Position numbers and translations under genes: made by a program
Notes under the pieces: generated by a model
The model's input: the letters and a program-made list of their open reading frames with translations, nothing else
Told to the model about the DNA's origin: nothing
Database searches by the model: none
Assembly (NCBI RefSeq): GCF_020667845.1
Contig: NZ_JAFMPQ010000016.1
Span: 1 to 64,000 of the forward strand
Length of the DNA: 64,000 nt
From: Cognatishimia sp. F0-27
GTDB taxonomy: Bacteria; Pseudomonadota; Alphaproteobacteria; Rhodobacterales; Rhodobacteraceae
Direction: 5' to 3'
Part shown: piece after piece, positions 26,224 to 35,526 of the stretch
How positions within the stretch are numbered: position 1 is the stretch's first letter
Layout: the number at the start of each line of letters is the position of its first letter

Positions 26224-27222
26224 TCAGGCCCGCTTGATCCACCAGGTCAGAGCCTTGTGATATCCCGCTCGCTCGAGAACCGCGCGCTTCGAGCGCCATC
26301 CGGCGGGACACACAACCATCGCCACCCGCATGTTCCGCGTCTGCAAGGCGCGCTCTGCCGCCCGCAGCAGCGCGCTGGACGCGGCGCCTTGATTTGCCAG
26401 CGCCTGCGCATCATGCATTTCGGCGTGGTACCAATCGTCGATGATCCCTGTTGCGCTGATCTCGTGACCGGCAGGCAGATGCAAAGCTGTTGCCGGTTGC
26501 GCGATGCTGTACCCATCGCCCTTATCGGCGACGAACATATCGCGATCCGGCAAGGTGAGGCTCTTGGTCATCCACGCGCCAAAGCGTGCATCGGCGTCGG
26601 GATGCGGCTTCCAGAACGCGTCGATCGCAAAAAGTGTCTCGCGGTTCTCTGCGCTGGCACGCACGAGACCCGGCACATCGCTTTCGCGCGCATGTCGCAC
26701 GTCAATGCCCGGAGCCGACAGGTCCGACATCTCTTTCGGGTAGTAATGCGTGAGAGCCGCGTAGCCGCGACGGCCCATGTCCACAGCCCATGCGCCAGCC
26801 GGAACAGAGGAACCAAGAATAATCCGCGCCCCGGCATCCGCCAAAGCCACCTCGACTGCGTCGAGCAAAGCCATGCGCACATCGCCGCCAACGCCTTGAG
26901 CAATTGCGCAATCTTCCATGATCAAACCCGGCATGCCCTGTTCGCCCGCATAGATCGGCGGAACAGGCAACAGGATCGCGTGGGCCACACCGAGGATCTT
27001 GCCCTCGGCGCCCTGCCGCTCTGCCACCAGCCAAAAATGGCGGACGGGCGAACCGTCCGGGTGAAGCGCCGTCCGCAAATTTGCTTCGATCCGGACGCCG
27101 GCATCGGCGGCGGCGGACCAAAGCGCTCCATCGAGCGCCTCCCGCTGCCGCACATCCTCTGTCAACAGCGGCACCAACACCGGAATATCATCCCGCGTCG
27201 CGGGTCGAATGGTCATCGCCAT
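26224..27222 (-). CDS. Protein with two GNAT acetyltransferase-like halves
   Basis: The protein has 332 residues. The N-terminal half starts TIRPATRDDIPVLVPLL, typical of a GNAT fold. The second half again starts like a GNAT unit (IDVRHARESDVPGLVRA, residue about 190) and ends with NMRVAMVVCPAGWRSKRAVLERAGY, the acetyl-CoA-binding end of the fold. It may be an N-acetyltransferase; the substrate is unknown. The start at 27222 follows GGGGAG with eight bases spacing. It is convergent with chrR and is not part of the pyruvate dehydrogenase operon, which ends in its own terminator upstream. Confidence 0.75.
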   Translation of the reverse strand: MAMTIRPATRDDIPVLVPLLTEDVRQREALDGALWSAAADAGVRIEANLRTALHPDGSPVRHFWLVAERQGAEGKILGVAHAILLPVPPIYAGEQGMPGLIMEDCAIAQGVGGDVRMALLDAVEVALADAGARIILGSSVPAGAWAVDMGRRGYAALTHYYPKEMSDLSAPGIDVRHARESDVPGLVRASAENRETLFAIDAFWKPHPDADARFGAWMTKSLTLPDRDMFVADKGDGYSIAQPATALHLPAGHEISATGIIDDWYHAEMHDAQALANQGAASSALLRAAERALQTRNMRVAMVVCPAGWRSKRAVLERAGYHKALTWWIKRA

Positions 27223-27297
27223 AGGAAAAGCTCCCCAAAAAGTCGGCACAGGCTACTGCTCTTTCCGCAACGATGCGCGCCCTATTCCACGACCCGC

Positions 27298-27330
27298 AAA
27301 AAAAGGCCGCCCGCTCGGGCGACCTTTTTA
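27298..27330 (-). terminator. Terminator of the pyruvate dehydrogenase operon
   Basis: On the minus strand, AAAAAGG-T-CGCCCG-AG-CGGGCG-G-CCTTTTTTT forms a hairpin with a single mismatch and a seven-base T-run. It lies about 60 bases after the lpdA stop codon. Confidence 0.85.
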
Positions 27331-27389
27331 AGTGATGCGAGGCGTTCGGGTGATGCTGCTGCCTCACCAAAACGCGATTGGCAAACCGC

Positions 27390-29129
27390 TTAGGCTTTTT
27401 TCTTTTTTGGCGGCATCAGGTCGGTGATTGTGCCTTCGAACATTTCAGCAGCAAAGTTCACCGTCTCTGACAGTGTCGGGTGGGGGTGAATGGTGTGACC
27501 GAGATCCACAGCATCAGCGCCCATCTCGATCGCCAGCGCGGCTTCGGAGATCAAATCCCCCGCGTTTGTGCCAACGATACAGGCCCCGATCACCCGGTCA
27601 TCCGCCGGATCAAAGAGCAGCTTGGTCATGCCCTCGCTGCGACCGTTGGACAGGCTCCGCCCGGAGGCCGCCCAAGGGAACACACCTTTTTCGTACTTGA
27701 TACCCTTCGCCTTGGCCTCCGTCTCCGTAAGACCGCACCACGCCACTTCCGGATCCGTATAGGCTACGGACGGGATCAGCTTTGCATCGAAATAGCGCTT
27801 GTGTCCGGCGCAGACCTCGGCGGCCACCTTCCCTTCATGCACCGCCTTGTGCGCCAGCATCGGTTGGCCGACCACGTCGCCAATGGCAAAGATATGCGGC
27901 ACACCGGTCCGCTGCTGGTTGTCCACGGCGATAAAGCCGCGGTCATCCACAGCCACACCGGCCTTGTCGGCGTCGATCAGCTTGCCGTTGGGTTTGCGGC
28001 CCACGGCAACAAGCACCTTGTCGAACATATCGGAGAAACTTTCTCCCTTGTCGTCCTCGAACGTCACTTTGAGCCCATCGTCATTGGCCTCGACCGCCGT
28101 GACCTTGGTCTTGAGGAAGATGTTCTCATACCGGCCCTTGATGCGGTTCATCAACGGCTTCACGAGATCCTTGTCGGCGCCCGGAATGATCTGATCCATC
28201 AGTTCGACGACAGTGATCTTGGAGCCGAGCGCATCATAGACGCAGGCCATCTCGAGCCCGATGATTCCGCCACCAAGGACCAGCATCCGCTCGGGGATGT
28301 CCTTGAGCTCAAGCGCGCCGGTGCTGTCGATCACGCGGGGGTCGTCATGCGGAATGAACGGCAACGCAACAGGCTCGGATCCCGCGGCGATGATGCATTG
28401 ATCGAAGCTCACGGTCTTTTTGCCGTCGGGCCCGTCCACTTCGATCATGTTCGGTCCGGTGAACTTCCCGAAACCCCGAACGACTTCGACCTTGCGGCCC
28501 TTCGAGAGGCCGGAAAGGCCACCCGTCAGCTGGCTGACGACACCATCCTTGAAGCTGCGCAGCTCGTCGAGATCGATTTCCGGTTTGCCAAAGCTGATGC
28601 CGTGACCGGCCATTTCCTCGGCTTCGGTGATGACCTTGGCTACGTGAAGAAGTGCCTTTGACGGGATGCAGCCCACGTTGAGACAGACACCGCCAAGCGT
28701 GCCGTATTTCTCGATCAACACGGTCTTCTTGCCAAGATCGGCGGCCCGGAACGCCGCGGTGTAGCCTCCAGGACCGGAACCCAGAACAACAACTTCCGCA
28801 TGCACGTCACCGGGTCCGGACGCAGTGCCCGTGGCCGCAACAGTCTGCGGCGCGGCGGGTGCCTCTTCGGCCCCTTGCGCGGCCGCCTCGGCAGGCGCGT
28901 CCGCCGCTTCGATTTCAGCGATCACCGTGCCTTCAGAGACCTTGTCTCCCTCAGAGACGGTGATCCTTGTGATCTTCCCGGCGGCGGGCGACGGCACTTC
29001 CATCGTCGCCTTGTCGGATTCCAGCTCGATCAGCGGGTCTTCCTCGGCAACGGTGTCGCCAACGGAAACGAGGATTGAGACAACGGGCACATCGGTGAAA
29101 TCACCGATATCGGGAACCTTGATATCCAT
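27390..29129 (-). CDS. lpdA: Dihydrolipoyl dehydrogenase (E3) with N-terminal lipoyl domain
   Basis: This 579-residue E3 subunit of the pyruvate dehydrogenase complex reoxidises dihydrolipoamide with FAD and NAD. It carries its own lipoyl domain (1-80; lipoyl Lys in ESDKATMEV near 41) followed by an Ala/Glu/Pro linker. The catalytic disulfide motif GGVCLNVGCIPSKALLH lies near 145-160, and the C-terminal HPHPTLSE motif with the active His near 545. E3 proteins without the lipoyl part are about 465 residues. It is the last gene of aceE-aceF-lpdA, 15 bases after aceF. Confidence 0.96.
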   Translation of the reverse strand: MDIKVPDIGDFTDVPVVSILVSVGDTVAEEDPLIELESDKATMEVPSPAAGKITRITVSEGDKVSEGTVIAEIEAADAPAEAAAQGAEEAPAAPQTVAATGTASGPGDVHAEVVVLGSGPGGYTAAFRAADLGKKTVLIEKYGTLGGVCLNVGCIPSKALLHVAKVITEAEEMAGHGISFGKPEIDLDELRSFKDGVVSQLTGGLSGLSKGRKVEVVRGFGKFTGPNMIEVDGPDGKKTVSFDQCIIAAGSEPVALPFIPHDDPRVIDSTGALELKDIPERMLVLGGGIIGLEMACVYDALGSKITVVELMDQIIPGADKDLVKPLMNRIKGRYENIFLKTKVTAVEANDDGLKVTFEDDKGESFSDMFDKVLVAVGRKPNGKLIDADKAGVAVDDRGFIAVDNQQRTGVPHIFAIGDVVGQPMLAHKAVHEGKVAAEVCAGHKRYFDAKLIPSVAYTDPEVAWCGLTETEAKAKGIKYEKGVFPWAASGRSLSNGRSEGMTKLLFDPADDRVIGACIVGTNAGDLISEAALAIEMGADAVDLGHTIHPHPTLSETVNFAAEMFEGTITDLMPPKKKKA

Positions 29130-29144
29130 GTGTCTAAGCTCCCT

Positions 29145-30419
29145 TTACCACATCAACTTGCGCATATCGCCGAGCAGCGTCTTGAGCGTCACGCAGAAGC
29201 GCGCGGCCAAGGCACCATCAACGGCACGGTGATCGTAAGACAAGGACAGCGGCTGCATCAGACGCGGCACGAATTCCTCGCCATTCCAGACCGGGGCCAT
29301 CTTCGAGCGAGTCAGACCGAGGATCGCCACTTCCGGCGCGTTCACGATGGGCGTGAAGCTTGTTCCGCCGATCCCGCCCAGCGAGGAAATGGTGAAGGTC
29401 GCGCCCTGCATATCCTTGGACTTGAGGTTGCCCTCGCGCGCCGCCTTGGACAGCGTCATCAGCTCCTTGGAAATCTCGACGAGGCCCTTGCGATCCGCGT
29501 CCTTGATCACCGGAACCATCAGGCCGTTCGGCGTATCGGCGGCAAAGCCGATGTTGTAGAAATCCTTCTTGATCAGCTTGTCGCCATCGGGGTGGATCGA
29601 GCTGTTGAATTCCCAATGCTGCTTCAGAGCAGAGACGCTGGCCTTGATGACAAAGGAGAGCAGCGTGACGCGGTACCCCTCTTCCTTGGCCTGCGTGTCC
29701 ATCTCCTTGCGATACTTGTCGAGCTCGGTGATGTCCGCCTCGTCATTATGCGTGACATGCGGAATGTTGAGCCAGGAGCGGTGCAGCGCGGGACCGGAGA
29801 TCTTCTTGATGCGGGGCATCTCGATCTCTTCGATCGGTCCGAACTTGGAGAAGTCCACGGCGGGGATCGGCGGGATCCCCATGCCACCCGAAACAGCACC
29901 ACCGGCGGCAGCAACGGGGACAGACTGGGTCTTGAGCGCTTTCTCGACATCTTCGCGCAGGATCCGCCCCTTGCGCCCCGTGCCGTTGACCGTGTTCAGG
30001 TCGATCTCGACCCGGCGCGCAAAAGCCCGGACGGAAGGCGAAGCGTGCGCTTTCGAGAAACCGGTATCCGTCTTGGATGCCGGCGCGGGAGCGGGAGCCG
30101 GAGCCGCAGCAGTCGCGGCAGCCGGTGCGCTTTCTGCCTTTGGCGCTGGCGCTTCTTCTTTTGGCGCGTCGGCGGCAGCACCGCCCGACGCTTCGATGAT
30201 CAACAACACCGAGCCTTCGGACACGCTGTCCCCTTCGGAAACCTTGATTTCCTTGACAGTGCCGGCATGGGACGACGGCACCTCCATGGTTGCCTTGTCG
30301 CTCTCGAGTTCGACGATCGGATCCTCTTCGGCAATCGTATCGCCTACGGCAACCAGGATCGAGACCACCGGCACGTCGGAGAAATCGCCGATATCGGGAA
30401 CTTTAACTTCAGTCGTCAT
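29145..30419 (-). CDS. aceF: Pyruvate dehydrogenase E2, dihydrolipoamide acetyltransferase
   Basis: The product has 424 residues. It has a single lipoyl domain (1-80; Lys in ESDKATMEV), an Ala/Pro-rich linker, an E3/E1-binding domain (about 130-165, SPSVRAFARRVEIDLNTVNG), and the catalytic core ending in SYDHRAVDGALAARF with the active-site HxxxDG. It transfers the acetyl group from lipoamide to CoA. One lipoyl domain is fewer than in E. coli, but E3 carries an additional one. It sits between aceE (24-base gap) and lpdA. Confidence 0.96.
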   Translation of the reverse strand: MTTEVKVPDIGDFSDVPVVSILVAVGDTIAEEDPIVELESDKATMEVPSSHAGTVKEIKVSEGDSVSEGSVLLIIEASGGAAADAPKEEAPAPKAESAPAAATAAAPAPAPAPASKTDTGFSKAHASPSVRAFARRVEIDLNTVNGTGRKGRILREDVEKALKTQSVPVAAAGGAVSGGMGIPPIPAVDFSKFGPIEEIEMPRIKKISGPALHRSWLNIPHVTHNDEADITELDKYRKEMDTQAKEEGYRVTLLSFVIKASVSALKQHWEFNSSIHPDGDKLIKKDFYNIGFAADTPNGLMVPVIKDADRKGLVEISKELMTLSKAAREGNLKSKDMQGATFTISSLGGIGGTSFTPIVNAPEVAILGLTRSKMAPVWNGEEFVPRLMQPLSLSYDHRAVDGALAARFCVTLKTLLGDMRKLMW

Positions 30420-30443
30420 AACGTTTTTGTCCTCTCGTTCCGC

Positions 30444-33101
30444 TTATACGATGCGCGGATTCGGCTTGCCGCCGTCGATGTCGTATTTCTTCATGGCTGC
30501 CTCAAGGTCCTTGTCGCTGACCGCACCCTCGCGCCAGAGATCGACCATGGCGGCCGCTGCGATGTGATTGGCATCCACCTCGAAGAAGCGCCGCAGGTTC
30601 ACCCGGCTGTCCGAGCGGCCGAAGCCGTCCGTCCCGAGCACCGTGTAGCGACCGGGCACAAAGGCGCGGATCTGCTCGGCGTAGTTCTTCATGTAGTCCG
30701 TCGCCGCGATGATCGGCCCTTTCGCGCTCCTGAGCGTTTCCGTGACATAGGGAATGCGCTCTTCGGCAAACGGGTTGAGCCGGTTGTGACGCGCCGCGTC
30801 CTGGCCGTCGCGCGCCAGTTCGTTGAACGACGTCGCAGACCAGATATCCGAGGTGACACCAAAGTCCTCCTTCAGCATCTCCGCGGCCATCATCGCCTGA
30901 ACGAGTATCGTGCCGGAGCCCATCAGGTTGACGTGCTTCTTGCCCGGACGGTTCGTCTTTTGCATCCGGTAAAGACCCTTGACGATACCCTCTTCGGCGC
31001 CCATCGGCATGGCCGGATGGGCATAGTTCTCGTTCATCAGGGTCAGGTAGAAATAAACGTCCTCCTGATCCGCGAACATCCGCTTCAGACCGTGCTGGAC
31101 GATCACCGCCACCTCGTAGGAGAAAGTTGGGTCATAGCTGATGCAGTTCGGGATCGTCCCGGCAAGAATGTGGCTGTGGCCATCCTCGTGCTGGAGCCCC
31201 TCGCCGTTCAGCGTCGTGCGCCCGGCCGTCCCGCCCAGCATGAACCCGCGCGCACGGCTGTCGCCGGCCGCCCAGGCCAGGTCGCCGATGCGCTGGAAGC
31301 CGAACATCGAGTAGTAGATGTAGAACGGCACCATCGGCACGCCGTGGTTCGAATAGGAGGTTGCCGCCGCAATCCAGTCCGCCATAGCGCCCGCTTCGTT
31401 GATGCCTTCCTGGAGAACCTGGCCGTCCTTGCTCTCCTTGTAATACATCATCTGGTCGCGGTCTTGCGGCGTGTAGGTCTGACCCAGAGGGTTGTAGATC
31501 CCGACCGAGCGGAACAGCCCCTCCATCCCGAAGGTCCGGCTTTCGTCGGGCACGATGGGCACCACTTGCTTGCCGATCTTCTTGTCCCGCAGCAGCGTTG
31601 TGAGGATCCGCACGAAAGCCATCGTGGTGGAAATCTCGCGGTCGCCGGTGCTTTCGAGCTGTCCCTTGAACGCCTCGAGCGGCGGGACTTCCAGCGACGG
31701 TGAATCCGTGAACCGCTTCGGGAAGGCACCACCAAGCTCCTTGCGCCGCTCCGCAAGATACGCCTTCTGCGCGTTGTTGAGCGAGACGAAAGGCACATCC
31801 TTCTCAAGCTCTTCGTCGGTAACGGGGATCTGGAACCGGTCCCGCATTGCCTTGAGCTGATCGAACTGCATCTTCTTTTGCTGGTGGGTCGTGTTCTGGC
31901 CTTCGCCAGCCGTGCCCATGCCGTAGCCCTTGACCGTCTTGACCAGCAGAACCGTGGGCTGGTTCTCAGCCTTGGTCGCCCGCAGGAACGCGTTGTAGAC
32001 CTTCTTGGGATCATGGCCGCCACGGCGCAGCGCCCAGATCTGATCGTCCGTCCAGTCCTTCACGAGTTCGGCGGTCTCGGGGTATTTGCCAAAGAAATGC
32101 TCGCGGATATAGGCGCCGTCCTTCGACTTGAAGGTCTGGTAGTCGCCATCGATGGTCTCGTCCATCAACTGGCGCAGCTTGCCGGAGGTGTCCTGCTCAA
32201 GCAGGTCATCCCAGCCACGGCCCCACATCAGTTTGATCACGTCCCAACCCGCACCGCGGAAATCGCCCTCAAGCTCCTGAACGATCTTGGAATTGCCGCG
32301 CACCGGCCCGTCGAGACGCTGAAGGTTGCAGTTGACCACAAAGATCAGGTTGTCGAGCCCCTCGCGTGCGGCAAGCGCGATGGCACCGAGCGATTCCGGC
32401 TCGTCCATCTCGCCATCGCCGAGGAAGGCCCACACCTTGCGGTCGCCCGCATCGATCAGGCCGCGGTTGTGCATGTATTTCATGAACCGCGCCTGATAGA
32501 TCGCCATGAGCGGGCCAAGCCCCATCGAGACGGTGGGAAACTGCCAGTAATCGGGCATCAGCCAAGGATGCGGATAGCTTGACAGACCGCCGCCCGCGAC
32601 CTCGGAGCGGAAATTCTTGAGTTCTTCTTCCGAAATCCGGCCCTCCATGAAGGAGCGCGCATAGATCCCCGGAACCACATGGCCCTGAAAGAACACGAGA
32701 TCGCCACCGTGGATCGCCGACTTGGACCGCCAGAAATGGTTCAGCCCGACATCATAAAGCGCGGCAGAGGAAGCAAAGCTGGCGATATGCCCGCCGTATT
32801 CGCTTGATTCCTTGTTGCGCTTGACCACCGTGGCCATCGCGTTCCAGCGATTGATTGTCCGGATCCGCCATTCCATGTCCTTGTCGCCGGGGATCTCGAC
32901 CTCGTCATCCGGCGATATCGTGTTCTGATACGGCGTGGTTGCCGAGAACGGCAGCTTGGCCCCGGCGGCACGCGCCCGCTGAACGGCCTTGTCGAGGAGG
33001 AAATGCGCGCGGTCGGCACCGTCACGCTCGATCACGTCCTCGATCGCATCCTGCCATTCTTGGGATTCGGTTGGATCAATATCCGGCGAGTTGTCTTTCA
33101 T
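30444..33101 (-). CDS. aceE: Pyruvate dehydrogenase E1, homodimeric type
   Basis: This 885-residue thiamine-diphosphate enzyme decarboxylates pyruvate and loads acetyl groups on the E2 lipoyl arm. It is the single-chain (homodimeric) E1 type, as in E. coli, rather than the alpha/beta type common in alphaproteobacteria. The ThDP-binding motif FLGDGEMDEPES is at about 230. The length matches the family. It opens the operon; GAGGG stands before the start. A perfect small palindrome about 70 bases upstream is a possible operator. Confidence 0.96.
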   Translation of the reverse strand: MKDNSPDIDPTESQEWQDAIEDVIERDGADRAHFLLDKAVQRARAAGAKLPFSATTPYQNTISPDDEVEIPGDKDMEWRIRTINRWNAMATVVKRNKESSEYGGHIASFASSAALYDVGLNHFWRSKSAIHGGDLVFFQGHVVPGIYARSFMEGRISEEELKNFRSEVAGGGLSSYPHPWLMPDYWQFPTVSMGLGPLMAIYQARFMKYMHNRGLIDAGDRKVWAFLGDGEMDEPESLGAIALAAREGLDNLIFVVNCNLQRLDGPVRGNSKIVQELEGDFRGAGWDVIKLMWGRGWDDLLEQDTSGKLRQLMDETIDGDYQTFKSKDGAYIREHFFGKYPETAELVKDWTDDQIWALRRGGHDPKKVYNAFLRATKAENQPTVLLVKTVKGYGMGTAGEGQNTTHQQKKMQFDQLKAMRDRFQIPVTDEELEKDVPFVSLNNAQKAYLAERRKELGGAFPKRFTDSPSLEVPPLEAFKGQLESTGDREISTTMAFVRILTTLLRDKKIGKQVVPIVPDESRTFGMEGLFRSVGIYNPLGQTYTPQDRDQMMYYKESKDGQVLQEGINEAGAMADWIAAATSYSNHGVPMVPFYIYYSMFGFQRIGDLAWAAGDSRARGFMLGGTAGRTTLNGEGLQHEDGHSHILAGTIPNCISYDPTFSYEVAVIVQHGLKRMFADQEDVYFYLTLMNENYAHPAMPMGAEEGIVKGLYRMQKTNRPGKKHVNLMGSGTILVQAMMAAEMLKEDFGVTSDIWSATSFNELARDGQDAARHNRLNPFAEERIPYVTETLRSAKGPIIAATDYMKNYAEQIRAFVPGRYTVLGTDGFGRSDSRVNLRRFFEVDANHIAAAAMVDLWREGAVSDKDLEAAMKKYDIDGGKPNPRIV

Positions 33102-33169
33102 AGGCCCTCTTCCCTTGGTGCACCGCGTCGGGTGCCTTGTCTCTGGACGCCGTGCGGCGCAGAAAATTT

Positions 33170-33202
33170 GTTTAGCTCTAAACGACCCTTCAGCGAGTCC
33201 AA
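33170..33202 (-). promoter_or_regulatory. Candidate promoter/operator of the pyruvate dehydrogenase operon
   Basis: GTTTAG-CT-CTAAAC (33170-33183) is a perfect inverted repeat with six-base arms. On the minus strand a TTGGAC (33202-33197) lies just upstream of it at a spacing where the palindrome would overlap the -10 region. The regulator is unknown. The rest of the spacer 33102-33411 shows no gene. Confidence 0.35.
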
Positions 33203-33411
33203 TGCGTCAGATGGTCTTACCCGCCCACGCGCATCGGTTCGCTGTCAGGTCAGCGTTAGCGCGGCGTTTAGCACGGCATATGACGCCGCGGCAGACGACT
33301 CCGCGCATATCCTCCATGCGTAGAGTGCATGGCAGATTGTTCACATTTAAACATTGTTACTTCCCCCCCCCTATCTTGCATCGGCGTCTGCCGTGCCTTC
33401 CCGACAACGCC

Positions 33412-34341
33412 TCAACCGTTGCCGTGTTCCAACTTGCGCCAGACCTGCGCTGACAAGGCGAAATCACCAACGGCAATTCCACGGAAGAAAAAGCCGCGTG
33501 GCGCGGGGGATGGCGAAACCCCCGAGGCGGCAATGTCTGTCAGGTCTGCAGCAATCCGGTCTTCGGTGACCAGCGGATCCGGCATCGACAATTCCTGCTC
33601 CCGGTCATCAACGGCAATGGTGCCGAAAGCGTCGAAACTCTCGCGGATCCAAGGCTTTCCCGCATCGGTGACCACGGCGAGAGCCCCCGGTTTGAGCCAG
33701 CGCGCATCGAGAAATGGCGCGCCGTCATATGTGATCGTGATGGTGGACACCACGATATCGGCGCCGTCGAGCGCGGATCGCGGGTCTGGCGACACCTCAA
33801 ATCCAAGGCCCATCTGCGCCGCAAGCGCACCGAGCGTGTCGATATTCGCCTGCCCCCTCCCCAGCGCGCGCACCGTCTTCAGCGGAAAGAGTGTCGCAAA
33901 GAATTCCAGATGGCTGCGCGCCTGCACGCCACAGCCGACAAGTGTGATAACGGACGCGTCCGGCTCTGCCAGTGCCTGCGCCGCAACCGCGCTGAGGGCC
34001 GGCGTGCGCATCGCCGTGATCCATTCGGCATCGAGCACCGCGCGGCACAGTCCGGTCGTCACATCCATGACCATGATCGCCCCGGTGATCGTCGGCAAGC
34101 CGCGTTCAGGGTTGTCCGGGCAAACCGTCACCGCCTTGACAACCGACAGCCCGTCCGACGCCGAGAGCGTTGTCATCATGTAGCGCCCGTCACCGGGTTG
34201 GATCACGGATTTCGGCGTCGTGACAAGCCGACCCTCGCCCTTGGCCACCAAGGCATCGCGGATCGCCGCGATGATGTCGGCAGGGGTCAATCCCAATGCG
34301 GTCATCTGGTCATCAGACAGGACGCGCGGGGCAAAGGGCAT
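33412..34341 (-). CDS. Ornithine cyclodeaminase / mu-crystallin family protein
   Basis: This 309-residue NAD(P)-binding protein has a Rossmann motif VGCGVQARSHLEFF near 138. The N-terminal part carries the KSVIQPGDGRYM and AGLC-like substrate stretches of the family (ITGAIMVMDVTTGLCRAVLDAEWITAMRT). Members include ornithine cyclodeaminase, alanine dehydrogenase and pyrroline-2-carboxylate reductase; which one this is cannot be decided here. It lies three bases after rmuC on the same strand, so it is probably the last gene of mutL-rmuC-this. Confidence 0.85.
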   Translation of the reverse strand: MPFAPRVLSDDQMTALGLTPADIIAAIRDALVAKGEGRLVTTPKSVIQPGDGRYMMTTLSASDGLSVVKAVTVCPDNPERGLPTITGAIMVMDVTTGLCRAVLDAEWITAMRTPALSAVAAQALAEPDASVITLVGCGVQARSHLEFFATLFPLKTVRALGRGQANIDTLGALAAQMGLGFEVSPDPRSALDGADIVVSTITITYDGAPFLDARWLKPGALAVVTDAGKPWIRESFDAFGTIAVDDREQELSMPDPLVTEDRIAADLTDIAASGVSPSPAPRGFFFRGIAVGDFALSAQVWRKLEHGNG

Positions 34342-34344
34342 GGG

Positions 34345-35526
34345 CTATTCTCCGGGTTCGGTCACCCGCCTCGTCGACGCGGGACTCGGGGCAGGATCAC
34401 CCGGAAGTTCCGCAAAGTCAAAATTATCCAGACGCAGCGCCCGTTTGCCTACCTTGTCACTGCTGATCTTGATTTCCTCGATGTCGCGGGCCGCCTGATT
34501 GAAGTGGCGATCAAGATTTGCAACGCGCCCCGCCAGCCGCTCGACATCGGAATAGAGCATCTGCAATTCGGTGCGAATTGCACCCGCCTGCTCGCGCATC
34601 CGTGCATCCTTGAGGATTGCGCGCATCGTGTTGAGGGTCGCCATGCAGGTGGTGGGAGACACGATCCAGACACGCGCATTGAAGCCCTCGCGGACAACAT
34701 CGCTGAAATTCGCATGCAACTCGGCGTAGACCGCCTCGGATGGCAAAAAGAGGAGCGCACTGTCGGCGGTCTCGCCCTCGACGATATAGCGCTCTGATAT
34801 ATCGCGGATATGTTTGCGCAGGCTCAGGCGGAGCATCTGCGCGGCGCGCTTCGCGCTTTCACTGTCCTCCGCACGGCGCAGCGCTTCATAAGCTTCCAGC
34901 GGGAACTTGGCATCAATGGCAATCGAGCCGGGCGGGTTGGGCAAATGAACGAGGCAATCGACGCGCCGCCCGTTCGACAGGGTCACCTGCAAGCTGTAGC
35001 TGTCCGCCGGCAGCGCTTTTGTGACGATGTCATTGAGCTGGATCTCTCCAAATGCTCCGCGTGTCTGCTTGTTCGACAGGATATCCTGAAGGCTCAGAAC
35101 GTCGCCGGAGAGCCGCGTGATGTTCTGCTGCGCGTGATCGATGACCTGCAACCGTTCCTGTAATTCGCCGAGGCTCTTGGCGGTGCGCCGCGCCGATCCC
35201 TGAAGGCTTTCGCCCATCCGTTCCTGAACTTCGGCAAGCCGCGCTTCCATCAATTGCAACATGGCGGTTTGCGATTTCGCCTGCGCTTCGGAAACGTGGT
35301 GCAGCCCCCCGGCAAGCCTCTCCTGGCCGGCGCCGAGCGCCTCGACGCGCTGACCGAGCTTGCCCATCTGCCAAGCGAGCGGTTCCGTGATACGGGCTGA
35401 GCGCCCCGCGGCGCGCACCGCGACAACGAGCAACACAAGGATCAAGAGAACGACTCCTGCCCCGCCGATTGCCAGAAGCGTCAGCGGATCGTCGAGCTCC
35501 AGAACCAGATCACCGATCTGAATCAT
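34345..35526 (-). CDS. rmuC: RmuC, DNA recombination-limiting protein
   Basis: The protein has 393 residues from the chosen start. An N-terminal membrane helix (about 14-38) is followed by a coiled-coil region and the RmuC nuclease-like domain (SNGRRVDCLVHLPNPPGSIAIDAKFPLEAY near 190, then the VSPTTCMATLNTMRAI motif). RmuC limits inversions at short inverted repeats in E. coli. The start overlaps the mutL stop (ATGA), so the two are translationally coupled, which fits a shared role in genome stability. Confidence 0.93.
   Translation of the reverse strand: MIQIGDLVLELDDPLTLLAIGGAGVVLLILVLLVVAVRAAGRSARITEPLAWQMGKLGQRVEALGAGQERLAGGLHHVSEAQAKSQTAMLQLMEARLAEVQERMGESLQGSARRTAKSLGELQERLQVIDHAQQNITRLSGDVLSLQDILSNKQTRGAFGEIQLNDIVTKALPADSYSLQVTLSNGRRVDCLVHLPNPPGSIAIDAKFPLEAYEALRRAEDSESAKRAAQMLRLSLRKHIRDISERYIVEGETADSALLFLPSEAVYAELHANFSDVVREGFNARVWIVSPTTCMATLNTMRAILKDARMREQAGAIRTELQMLYSDVERLAGRVANLDRHFNQAARDIEEIKISSDKVGKRALRLDNFDFAELPGDPAPSPASTRRVTEPGE

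Noticed and set aside
29130-31703. 857-residue plus-strand frame opposite aceF and aceE
   Set aside because: It crosses two convincing genes on the other strand and lacks a ribosome site or family motif.
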